This document shows, piece after piece, positions 47,998-58,520 of a stretch of DNA of 64,000 bases (positions within the stretch are counted from its first letter, which is position 1; every line of letters starts with the position of its first letter). Below the pieces are notes generated by a model. It was not told the origin of the DNA. It worked only from the letters and a program-made list of their open reading frames with translations, and did no database searches. The position numbers and the translations under genes were made by a program. The stretch comes from Trametes villosa (Eukaryota; Basidiomycota; Agaricomycetes; Polyporales; Polyporaceae), in the NCBI GenBank assembly GCA_002964805.2, contig PUDQ02000001.1, forward strand, positions 6,658,001 to 6,722,000, written 5' to 3'.

Positions 47998-50781
47998 CTA
48001 GCCGCGGGCGAACATTGCGCGTGCGTGCGTGCACGGTGGAGAACTTGGAACGAGGAAGGAATGCGATGTCCGTGCGGCGCGTACCCATACTACACCCCCC
48101 CGTGAGCCGCCTTTGTCGACCGTGAGCCGGATAGGGCTGCCCGCATCGACGCCTTTGAACTGAGAGATCCGTATCAGCAAGTGCTACGGCCTGCCTGGGA
48201 GGGGCTGGGGGGCACGAGGTGTGGTGCGGAAGCACGTACGGTGAGCTCCCGAGTGCGGTGCAGCCGTTCAATCTCGTCCACTCTGCCCCGGACACTGTCC
48301 AGCAGGTTGTCGAAGCCTTCTTCGCGCACCACCTCTCCGGCAGCGTGAAGGATCAGCCACGAGTCAGGCGTCACATTGTGGTTGATCTGGGAATGTGGAA
48401 TGTGAATACACTAAGGCTGCTACTGAAGTTAAGGGGGGACTCACGTCAATTGCGATGATATTCTTGCGGTCCAGTTCTACAGTTTAACGGGGATGAAAAA
48501 CGTGCCATAGGGTATGAGAAGGCGCATACCGTCCATAAAGTCCGGCCGAGTCATGATCTGTCGGCACTCGTACTGCGAACAGGTCAGCCTGCCAATGCAT
48601 GCAGTCACGCAAAGTTGAAACGCACGTAGGGTATGCAAGGAAGCGGGATCTCATGCAGCTCTTCCTCCTGCGCCTCTCCGCGTGCGACCGCCTCCCGGAT
48701 CGCCGCGACCTCTTTCTCGTGTCGGCGTACGAACTCGCGAAGTAGGAGCCACGAGCATGAGCTCCACCTCTGTTCGTCTTTGCCCGCCTCGTCGCAATCC
48801 GGGATAAGCCCGATCTGGCTGAGCAGCCACGCTTTCTCGGCTGCAAGCAGGCGTTTTGCGTGGCCGACCATATCCGGTGCCTTCGCCACCTTGCCGAGGT
48901 ACGTGAGGCGGCCACCAACGATCCTCACCAGCTCGGCGAGCTCTTCCGGGGTTGGCATTTGCCGACGCGTATGCGTGCGCATGCGGCGCGCCGCAGTTTG
49001 AGCATCGTGGGCGGGCAGGTCATATACGGAAACGACCTGGTGTGGGGTAAGTGGCAGGTTACCTCGAGCGCGATATAAACTTACATGCATCCTGCTAGCG
49101 TTCTTGCCTGTGCTCGAAGGTTAGTCTCGTAACCTACCTATAGACGAGGAAGCTCACGCATAACGAAGAACGGCCAAAAGTCATCTCTGTAGATCTTTTA
49201 GCTTATTGCAGAGTATGTGAAGGGTGGACGTACTCACGAGTTGAAAACCATTGTTAGGATACCTGGAAAACTATGAGAGACCGGTAGCAGGGAAACAGGC
49301 TAAGTTCGCACCACTGGCCGCCCATGCTTCTGCACGTTGTTGGAGCTGCAGAAGCAGGTTGCGACCATCCTCATCGTGGTTCAAGTGATGAACGTTGTTG
49401 AAGATTAGGACGAGCGGTTTCCCTGTTCTGTTGATGGCTCTGAGGGCAACACTCTCGAGTATGTTAAGTGCTGTGAACCCGGACACCGTCAATCTCAAGA
49501 TACACATCGCTCACTAAACACTCACCACCCTCGATATCTAGGGCAGGGCCACCTATAGATTTAATGTTTCAGTCTTTTGGTGCGCAATTGAGTATCCTAG
49601 ATCAGACCTTCGTGCGGACTACTTGCACGGAAGAGACCCGCTTGTGTGTCCTCGTTGTATTCGTAGTTTAGGGCCCGTCCCAGACGAAGACGGAACACCT
49701 CCATGTCAGGATGCACCTCACACATTGCGACGCCCTCAGCTTGAGTAACTTTCATGGCGTCGAGGATCATTGTCGTCTTCCCCGCCCCCTGTAAAACGGA
49801 TCACTACGAATGAGGCTGGCGCTGGAAGAATATAGGCGCACCTTGGGACCAAGGAAGATGAAATAGTTCCCGGACACCTGGCCTTGGATTATACGATCGA
49901 TCAAATCCTGCTCGGGGCGCCGTAGGTGCTCCGTCCAACTCAAGTATGCTTGGTGGTCGCGCTCGAGCTCTTCTTCCGTCAACGCAGTCCTGTCCTCTTG
50001 GAGGGCGTACTTGGCATCCATAGCTAGCTGGAGGGTGGGCGAATACCCTGCAGCAAAGGCGTTCTCAACCTGGTTCACGGGTGTAGGTGATCAGCGAGTT
50101 GCGCCGCTCGAGCGAATCTGAGAGTGGTGCTCACTTTGCGGAGGACGTGCTCTTTGTACCAAGCCATGTACACAATCCCGCCTGAGAGCACTGGGCAGAC
50201 GGTAAGCACATGCTTTGACCAAAAAAGGCTCGATGCCGTTGACTCACAGACTGCAATGCCGACGACGGTCGTAACGACCGCATCACGGATCCCCTTCGCT
50301 CCGCTGCCCCTAATATCCACGGACGCCGCGCGGAGCGACGAAGAAGGCCTACGAGAGAGGTGGTTTGACAACACACCGTTCTTGACTCTGGCCTGGTCCA
50401 CACGATGAACCGGGAAACCTGCGTGAGCCTGATATGAGGCTTTGAGTAGCCTTGAAGGGACTGCTGATGCAGAAGTCCGAGTACATCCTACAACTTGGCA
50501 GCTTTGCAGCGCGGACCATCTGTGAAGCTAGAAGTGGCGTCCTGAGATATTGGATTAGGATCGCTCGGAGTTGAATGAGAATTTATATATCCTTTGAGAG
50601 ACCAGAGGAAATACGTGGCCGCGAGGTTCAACGGCCACGAGAAGCGCCCTCGCCATAGCAGCCTTCGCATGCGAGTTACCCCGTACAGCCGGCCGAACGT
50701 CGTGACGTGAGAGGGTGGCAGCGAAGGTGGACGGAATGCAGGGCGCAAGTCACGCGCTAGTGGCCAGGTGATCGCGTACAT
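47998..50781 (-). CDS. Membrane-anchored P-loop NTPase, tandem copy 1
   Basis: A member of a fungal family of P-loop NTPases; function unknown, probably mitochondrial. The N terminus is basic and lacks acids (RLYGVTRMRRLLWRGRFSW), followed by one membrane segment (VVTTVVGIAV then LLSGGIVYMAWYK). The NTPase core has Walker A in GPKGAGKTTMILDAM (split by an intron), EVHPDMEVFRLRLGRALNYE, LVLIFNNVHHLNHDEDGRN at the Walker B position, ILTMVFNSDDFWPFFVMR, then a helical lid (SVYDLPAHDAQTAARRM, IVGGRLTYLGKVAKA) and WSSCSWLLLREFV, ending near GSPIRLTVDKGG. At least ten short introns join in phase in the parts checked. The start and the first donor (GTCCGC) are uncertain. A run of seven G shifts the last codons so that the stop found in the paralogue is passed and about 30 extra residues follow. 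Confidence 0.8.
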
Positions 50782-51073
50782 GGACCGCAGCTAGGCGCGG
50801 TACCCTGTTCGAACGTCCTTCAGCGCGATCCTCTGCACATATGAGGAGGACACCTACTGTAGATGGAAACACATAGCCTCGGTTATATGCATAGTTGGGA
50901 ACCTGTTAAGCTTCGACGCTTGCCTGTAACTCAGTTCAGTCCAGCTTACATCATACAAAACCGCTGAAGGACGGAAGGGCGGGGAGGTCAGCCGGAGGTC
51001 AACGCGAACAATGTCCTGTCATAGTAATGCAAAACACAAAACAGCTAAAGAATGAGATGTCCGCGCGGGGTCG
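50782..51073. other. Spacer between the NTPase paralogues
   Basis: 292 nt containing the promoter of copy 1 and the 3' end of copy 2. No recognised motif. Confidence 0.4.
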
Positions 51074-54021
51074 CTAGACCACACGCGCGCCGCCCTTATC
51101 GATGGTAAGTCGGATGCGGTCACCCGCGTCGACGTCTTTGAACTGTGGAGGCGCGTGTCAGCAGCTGCCTGGCCGGCAAGGGGTGGCATGCACGAGGCAC
51201 GAGGCGGAAGCACGTACAGTAAGCTCCCGAGTGCGGTGCAAGCTCTCAATCTCGTCCACTCTGCCCCGAACGCTGTCCAGCAGGTCGTCGAAGCCCTCTT
51301 CGCCAACCACTTCTTCTGCAGCGTGGAGGATGAGCCACGAGTCGGGAGTAACATCGTGGTGGATCTGGAAGAGCGGAGGGTGAGCGCTCTAAGGCCGCGA
51401 TCGAAATGGATGAGGTACGCACGTCAATTGCGATGATGTTCTTGCGGTCTAGGTCTATGTGTTCGCGGCATTCAGAACGGTGTTACAAAGTATAGGAAGA
51501 CGCATACCATCCATGAAGTCCGGCCGAGTCATGATCTGCCGGCATTCGTACTGCGAACAGCTCAGTATGTCAACGCATACAACGATGGGACACGCTACGC
51601 ACGTAGGGGATGCGAGGGAGGGGGATCCCGTGCAGCTCTTCTTCCTGAGCCTCACCACGCGCGACCGCCTCCTTGATGGCCTCGACCTCCTTCTCATGCC
51701 GACGCACGAACTCGCGTAGAAGGAGCCACGAGCACGAGCTCCACTTCTGCTCGTCCATCACGTCGTCGTCGCAGTCTGGAATGAGCCCGATCTGGCTCAG
51801 CAGCCACGCCTTCTCGACCGCGAGCATGTGCTTCGCGTAGCCGACCATGTCTGCGGCTTTCGTTGCCTTGCCGAGGTACGTGAGGCGGCCGCCGACGATC
51901 TTCACCATCTCGGTGAGCACCTCGGGCGACTCCTTTTGCTGCCGCGCGTTCATGCGCATGCGGCGCGCTGCGGTCTGCGCGTCTTGCGCGGACAGGTCGT
52001 ACACGGAGACGACCTAAGCCTGGATCAATGACACCCTCTGGTGGACGGAAGCATCGCACTTACATGCATCCTGCTGGCGTTCTTGCCTGTGCTCGGCGGT
52101 AAGTCTCTGGAGCTACATGCGCAGAAATGGACTTACGCATGACGAAGAACGGCCAGAAGTCATCTCTGCAGATCATTCAGGTGACTATATGCGGCATCAT
52201 ATCGGGATGTACTCACGAGCTGAAGACCATCGTCAGTATGCCTAAGAGGAGTTCAGCAGCAAGCAATAGCAGCACAAGCAGGCTACGCACCACTCGCGGC
52301 CCATGCTTCTGCACGCTGCTGGAACTGCAGCAGCATGTTACGGCCATCGTCGTCATGGTTGAAGTAGTGAACGTTGTTGAGGACGAGGATGAGCGGCTTG
52401 CCCGTACTCTTCGCGTGCCTAAGCGCGACCTTCTCGAGCTTGTTCAACGCTATGCCAGGCATCCTCGTCAATCTCCCATATGCGCAAGTCGCGTGCACCT
52501 CTTACCGCGCTCGATGTCCAAAGCAGGGCCGCCTGCAGAAAGGTCGAATTAGAGTTAGGGTGGGAGGGCTCAATGGATCGGCGCCGACCTTCGCGCGGAT
52601 CCCTCCGCTGGAAGAGGCCCGTCTGCGTGTCCTCGTTGTACTCATAGTTCAGCGCCTTCCCGAGCCGCAGGCGGAAGACCTCGAGGTCGGGATGCGCATC
52701 GCACATCGCGACGCCCTCCGCCTGCACCGCCTGCATCGCGTCTAGGATCATCGTCGTCTTCCCCGTGCCCTGCAAACGATCAGCGGCTGCGCCCGGCGCG
52801 CAGGAGCGGAGATGGCGCGCACCTTGGGCCCGAGGAGGATGAAGTAGTGCCCGACCTCGTTGCCCTGGATGATGCGGTCGATCAGGTCCTGCTCCTGGCG
52901 CCGCAGGTGCTGCGTCCATGGACCGTCGAGGTCCCACCCGAGTTCTTCGCTGGCGACTGCAGTCACGGCTTCCTCCGGCTTCTTAATGGCGTTCTTTGCG
53001 AGCTCGAGGGCGGGGTCGTAACCAGCCGCGAAGGCTTGTTCGATCTGCGAAGCGGTGCTCTATTGGTGGCCCCTCGGTACGGAAGTCGATGGTAGCGCGT
53101 ACCTTCGCAAGGACGTTCTCCTTGTACCATGACATGTACACAATGCCGCCAGTGAACACTATTTTGACGATCAGCCATTATCGCCCCACTGGATACTTCG
53201 AGGGTATCGATCACAGTATATAGGCGGGGCGCATTCGTTGTCCTGGATCAAATAGTCCTACAGAGCGCTTCATGCGGACTCGGGCGATAGCCTTGAATGC
53301 GGCGTACAGCCCGAACTACGTTCGGCTGCATGAAGCTCGTCATTCCCTTTTATGGCTGAATAGAGGTCTTGGGGAGGACTCTGCTCGTAACGAAAGAATC
53401 CTCCAAACTGCAGCTCTTGGAGGCGCAGCCAGGGCGAGCACCTCCGGCCTTCACAGTGGAGAGTCTTCCAGCTGATTTCGCTACCTAGCGGACCGCCATA
53501 CAGAACTTGAACGTGCCCGTGAAGTTCAACCAAGATTGTAGAGCATTTAACTGGCTGAACACAGACTCGCAGGAGCTACACTGAGTTGAATAGCCGAGTT
53601 CATTCGAACGCTCGATGGAGCGGTCGAAGGAAGCCGTTAGCTAACTAGAGCCGCCCACACGAACATTCACGAAGTCAAGGACATCGTATAGAGAGCAGAA
53701 CTCACGGATTACGACGCCGACCACAGTGGTTAGCACAGCATCACGGACGCCGTTACCTCCCCCGCCTCCAGATCCCCCGAAGCCTATCGAGGGACCCACA
53801 GGCGTAGAAGGGAGCTCGCCAGACACAGCCTCGGCTTGCATCTTTGCGCGTGTGAGCTCATCTGGCCGGCGAGATACACGTCGAGTGTATGTATGGCGAG
53901 ACCGGCTGCCGCTGGCGATGGAACTTGCAGTCCACGCGTTAGCTCTTGGTGGCACCGCTGCTGCGCAGCGCGTGGACTTTGTGGGCGCCGTTCTTGAGCC
54001 CGAGGCTAAGATTCGCAACAT
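51074..54021 (-). CDS. Membrane-anchored P-loop NTPase, tandem copy 2
   Basis: Paralogue of the neighbouring gene in the same orientation, with the same exon order. The N terminus (MLRILASGSRTAPTKSTRC followed by RSRHTYTRRVSRRP) is rich in Arg, Ser and Ala and free of acids for about 50 residues, as in mitochondrial presequences; a Gly-rich linker leads to one membrane segment (DAVLTTVVGVVI then LFTGGIVYMSWYK). Walker A reads GPKGTGKTTMILDAM across an intron, followed by HPDLEVFRLRLGKALNYEYN, RALNKLEKVAL, LILVLNNVHYFNHDDDGRN, SVYDLSAQDAQTAARRMRMN, IGLIPDCDDDVMDEQKWSSC and a C terminus DRIRLTIDKGGARVV. The segment after the Walker B position is strongly conserved between copies. The start was chosen for the presequence; exons further 5' are possible. 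One intron is 547 nt where copy 1 has 57. Confidence 0.83.
53159..53705 (-). other. Expanded intron of NTPase copy 2
   Basis: Intron from GTGAGT (53705) to TAG (53159), joining ..GVVI(C) to (TG)TTC ACT GGC in phase 1. The homologous intron of copy 1 spans 50247-50191. The additional 490 nt contain an 87-codon minus frame (53533-53270) without recognisable domain; no inverted repeats, poly-A tail or target-site duplication could be seen by eye. Confidence 0.7.
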
Positions 54022-54515
54022 CAGTACAGCGCGTGGTTGTTGGATGAGTTATACAGAGGTCCAAGAGGGGGTAGGAGAAAGAAAGACAGCTTGGCATGTT
54101 GCACTTTCGTTGGGAGGGACTTACGCGCCGCCGCGCGCCATCATCTGGCACAGCTGGTCCGCCGAGCACTGCCACTGCCGACCTGAATGTACGCCATCGG
54201 GAGGCGCATTGCTCCTGAAATATGTCCACGCAGGATGTTAGAGATGTACTTCAAGAAGAGGGGCGACCTCAAGGAGTGCTCGTATCGAACCGATGAGGAT
54301 AGAGATTGTGAAAAGCTCTTTATGTCAAAATATGTGGATGTCACTTAGCGGACTATAAAAAGGGACTACCTATCTCACTATCACTGTTAACTCCGATAAG
54401 CTTGTCACAAAGATGCATGTGGATTGGTAATGCAAGGCAAATCCCGGCAACGCTGTGGCCAAGTTATCCCTTTTGCCTCCGAACCACCACCACCTCCCTC
54501 TCCTCCTGTACTGCT
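54022..54515. other. Divergent promoter region between NTPase copy 2 and Nab2
   Basis: Holds a TATAAAAA word at 54354-54361, about 155 nt upstream of the Nab2 ATG. Short minus-strand frames near 54130-54340 with a GTAAGT donor at about 54132 could be a 5' noncoding exon of NTPase copy 2. Confidence 0.4.
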
Positions 54516-56728
54516 ATGGCGTTTGGGCTCACTATTGGCACTGAACGCGCTACTGCGCTTCAGGTTAGTTTCTGGAGTTGCGAGGATATGGCTACGTACT
54601 AACATCTGGCCAGAATGCGATTCAAGATGAGCTAATGAAGCGAGGATTCAGTCCCGACGCTGGTGAGTATCCGTGCAGCTCCCGACACGCTCTACAGCTG
54701 AAGCCTTGCAAAGACCCTGTCATGGCGGAGTATATCACCATTATGATCATCAACAACAAAACGCCAGGTGCGTATACCAGCATATCGTCAACGTACGCGC
54801 CCTAACATCCACGCAGCCCAGATATCGTCAGAACTGGAAGACTGTAAGCACCCTTTCCGCATTGTGAATGACGGACACTGAGAGATTGTTGGACGGGCAT
54901 AGTGATTGGGTCGGACTTCGGTGAGTACTCAGACAATCGTTCGCAGGCTCAAACTGACCGTTTCGCAGACGCTAGCTTCGTCGACTGGCTCTTCGCAGAA
55001 GCGGCCAAGGGGGCTCCCGCGTCTGAGGCACCAGCACCAGCAGAACCATCATCCTCTACTCACCCTCCAGTGCGCGATTCGCCACCCCACCAGCCCCTTG
55101 ACTCCCACCGGAGACCTCCAAGCAATCTTCGCGCAACTGCTCCTATCTACCAGTCGGCTATTGCCCAAGCTCTACCCTCCACATCTCCATCTGCACAGAA
55201 ACGCACTGCTTCAGCTCGCTCCCCATCTCCTTCCGGCCCTCCCACGAAATCACGACGTACAGACCTACCAACCGGACCTCGCGCAATGTTCCGTGATGGT
55301 CCTGGTGGCCACGGCCCCGGTGGAAACTCGCGCAGCCTCCTAGACCGCGTCGGCCCCGCAAGAGGCGGTCACGGTCCCTACAACCCTCACGACGACGTTC
55401 AGGCGCGGATCGACAGCATCACAAACGGCTCGCCCGACCCGAACATGATGATGATGAACGGCGGGTTCCCCATGAACGGCATGCCTGGGATGGACATGGG
55501 CGCGATGAACATGGCGAACCCGATGATGCTGCAGGAGATGATGATGAGCCAAATGGCGATGATGTCGCAGCTGGCGGGGGCGATGGGCATCCTGCCACAG
55601 GCGCCGTTCATGAACGGGGGGATGCCGATGCAGCCTGGAATGGGCGGAGACATGGGAGGGTTCAATGGGATGCAAGGTGGAATGCCCCATGGGGGTCCGG
55701 ACGGCAACAGGGGTCGGGGGCGGGGTCGTGGCGGACCCGGGCGGGGTGTTGGTCGAGGGCGCGGCGGTCACAGCGGCCATCACTCGTCCGAAGGACCTGC
55801 AAGCAATGGCACTCCGACACCCGGCCCTACGCCACACCCACCTACGAGCGCACCGGCGACCGCCGCCACGCCCGCGCCTGCGATAGCCGCACCCGCGCCC
55901 ATTGCAGCCTCTTCGTCCACAGGCTCGGCGCGCCCGGGCTTCGTAGCTCCCGAACGACCGCAATCGCCGACGCTTTGCAAGTTCAGCCTCAAGTGCACGA
56001 ACCCGCTCTGCCGGTATTCGCATCCGTCTCCTGTCGCTACGCCCGAGAGCGGCGTCGTGCTCAGCAACGATGCGTGCGAGAACGGCAAGAACTGCAAGGA
56101 CAAGGACTGCATCAAGGCGCACGTCAGCCCCGCAGTGCTCAACCCGAATGGTGAGTACTTCTGCGGTCGCTTGCATGCAGACTCCCAACTGACTGTTCTT
56201 TCTACAGCTGAGGTGCCCAAACCCACAGCTTTCGTCGCTCCTACCCCCGTCATCCAGCAAAACGCGGTCCCCTGTCGGTTCGGCGCGGCATGCACTCGTC
56301 CCGGCTGCACATTCTCGCACCCCCCACGTCAGCAAGCAGGCCACTTTGCCCAGCCCTGTCGGTTTGGCACGGCGTGCACGCGCGCCTCCTGCCCGTTCCA
56401 GCACCCGGAGGGCCGCGTCCTCCCGACGACGTTCCACCGCGGGCTCGCGCCGTCCGGCGGGCTGACCACCGTGTCCACGCCCGAGACGGGCTCGATCGGC
56501 GCGCCGAGCCCGCACAAGAGCGTGTCGTTCAAGAAGGCGGACGGCGCGGCTGCGGGCGAGGGCGATGCGGCGAAGAGCGGCGCGGTGACGCCGTCGTCGA
56601 GCGCGGCGGACCTGGAGAAGAAGGTGAAGGAGATGGAGGAGCGCAAGAACGAGGCGCAGAAGGCGATCGCGGCGGCGCAGGCGGGCAAGAAGGACGACGC
56701 GTCGAAGGCCGTCCCGATCTCCGCATGA
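54516..56728 (+). CDS. NAB2: Nab2/ZC3H14-type CCCH poly(A)-RNA-binding protein
   Basis: Nuclear poly(A)-binding protein controlling tail length and mRNA export. Six small 5' exons (starting 54516, ending at the exon that begins near 54970) build the Nab2 N-terminal helical fold: MAFGLTIGTERATALQ, NAIQDELMKRGFSPDAD, PVMAEYITIMIINNKTP, AQISSELEDLIGSDF, DASFVDWLFAEAA; every junction is in phase. A Ser/Pro-rich linker with a basic TKSRRTD motif follows, then a Met/Gly-rich stretch (about 224-290), an RGG region (RGRGRGGPGRGVGRGRGG, about 310-330), and four C-x5-C-x4-C-x3-H fingers at about 402-530: CKFSLKC..CRYSH, CENGKNC..CIKAH, CRFGAAC..CTFSH and CRFGTAC..CPFQH. A 57-nt intron between fingers two and three (GTGAGT..TACAG) is a multiple of three. 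The C terminus is a charged coiled coil. About 632 residues. Yeast Nab2 has seven fingers and ZC3H14 five, so four visible ones is low. Confidence 0.93.
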
Positions 56729-57143
56729 CGCAGGGTACGACTCTCGCGTTTCTTCACCATCGACCATCGCACTGACCATTGGCATAGTGCATGTCGGACG
56801 TGCCCCGCGCGGGTGTAGGAGAAAACGCTCTTCTTTCGGACGCACCGTAACTTAACACTGTAGTACTCTACCCGGCCGAGGCCGACACCGAATGCTGGTG
56901 TCGGCTCGGGCCTGCTCTTGTTGTCCCCTGCCCCCTACTTACATACTCGCAGAGCATCTTACAATGGGAATGGAACCCTTCCGAAGCCCCGCCGCTATAT
57001 ACGGCCGGGTGCTTGCTGTGCTCATACTTTCTTGTTTGTCCCAATGCGTGCTTAGGATCCCTCCACTGGCGTGCTCAAACCGCCTACATTCCGCATCCAT
57101 TCTCATACGTACAGATCTCCTAACAGGCACACCTATGCAGTGC
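56729..57143. other. Convergent 3' region, Nab2 and PTRHD1
   Basis: No coding signal beyond short frames on the plus strand. Expected to hold both 3' untranslated regions. Confidence 0.4.
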
Positions 57144-57845
57144 CTACGCTTTCCACAGACGACACCCGGTCTTGTCGAGCGCCTTCTTGATCTTCGTCTC
57201 TCTCCTGTTGGGCGCAAGGGCCAGACACGTCGGTACGTTCTCCGGCTGCTCGACCCAGAGATGGTGCGGGACGGGTGGGTCGCTGGCGGCGAGCAGGCTC
57301 GCCAGGCGTTCGATGCTGGTTTTGTCGGCTGTCTGAGCTAATGTGAGCGATGTTCGCCCGCGATCATCAGGGCTTGTGTCATACTTGTAGCACAACCTGT
57401 GTAGTAATCTGTTAGTATGTCGCCCTCCAATGCATCGTGCGTGGTATGTACTGACCTTGCGCATATTCTTTAGGTCCTCGAGGTATGCCTGCGTCTCGGG
57501 CCGTTCGCGCGTTTCGTGCAAGACCTGTTTTGGTATTCAGGTGAATGTCTGGTCGATTGATGCCCATGAGAGTAGCCCACTGCAGAGGTGGCATGAGCGA
57601 CTTGGGCCATGAGCGGGCCGACGCCCCAGCCCTCAGCCTGCCTGGAGGCATACCAGCATGAAAGTATGCCGGATTGGTGAAAGTCGCAGATACATCCAAA
57701 CGGAACGTTTTTAGCCAGCTCATGGTAACGTTGAAGCAGTAGAGGTACGAACGTCAAGGAGGTCTCGTCTGACGACGATTTGCATGATCAGCGGCTGTTG
57801 CGCAGGTTGCGGGGCTGCTGCACTATTCTCTGCAGTTTCGGACAT
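57144..57845 (-). CDS. PTRHD1-type peptidyl-tRNA hydrolase (Pth2-like fold)
   Basis: Predicted peptidyl-tRNA hydrolase domain protein of 139 residues, close to the 140 of human PTRHD1. Five exons join in phase: 57845-57753, 57637-57581, 57524-57456, 57396-57385 and 57332-57144. The sequence shows LIMQIVVRRDLLD, AEGWGVGPLMAQVAHATSA, HETRERPETQAYLEDLKNMRK, then VVLQ from a 12-nt micro-exon, then TADKTSIERLASLL and HHLWVEQPENVPTCLALAPN and the end CRLWKA. The micro-exon is flanked by introns of 59 and 52 nt, the first having a perfect TACTAAC branch site. The start chosen is MSETAENS; the same frame stays open 67 codons further up to a Met at 58046 with an Arg/Ser/Thr-rich, acid-poor stretch that could be a mitochondrial presequence of a longer form. 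Confidence 0.88.
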
Positions 57846-58520
57846 GCCTGCGCTTCTTGACGTGCTCAGTTTCCGTGCAGCTGTGCCTCCCTGATGTAGG
57901 CCCACGAGTTGTGTGGTGCTATGGAGGGTATAACGGGCAGCGACTTGAGTTTGTCCGCCGCGGCTGTTCCGCAGATGGGTCCGCGAGATAGGCCCGATCT
58001 TCTGTAGCCAAACCAACGCGTTCTTCTCGACGACGACCGCCTTCAAGGTGCCTACGGCGAAGGTTTGTCGTGGTATGTGTAGTGGTAGGCCTTTAGGATG
58101 GAGTTCAGGTCAAAACTCGCATTGAGTCGCGCCCATTCTACAAATTGCCTATTTTATCGACACTACCAAACCACCGGCGAAAGCCGCGATAGCTCTTCGG
58201 TCCAAGTACTACCATCCGTTTGCCTTGCGTTTGCATCAACTGTTTCCTTGCAGCCAACAGGCCTGGGTCTTCAATGGCTCATGAATGTCTCTCGCGTATA
58301 ATGACTGCCCGTTGCGTGGTCACCACCCCTGCGCGGGCCCCATGTGCCGCACAGGCACCGCGTGCTCACGCCTATGCTTCGAATCCGTACTTATCATGTA
58401 CAGCTCACACCCGGCTTCCTAGATACGGCTTTTCCCACTCCCCCAGATCCACTCGTACGAAGCGGAGCCGAACGACGGATTCAGGGCATACCAGTGTATG
58501 ATCCTCGCTGTATCTGGACG
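57846..58520. other. Divergent promoter region, PTRHD1 and amidohydrolase
   Basis: 675 nt between two divergent starts. The 57846-58046 part may be coding for an N-terminal extension of PTRHD1. No strong TATA box is seen. Confidence 0.4.

Noticed and set aside
55340..56845. 501-codon minus-strand frame across the Nab2 gene
   Set aside because: Antisense shadow of the GC-rich Nab2 coding sequence; composition is Arg/His-rich and there is no domain.
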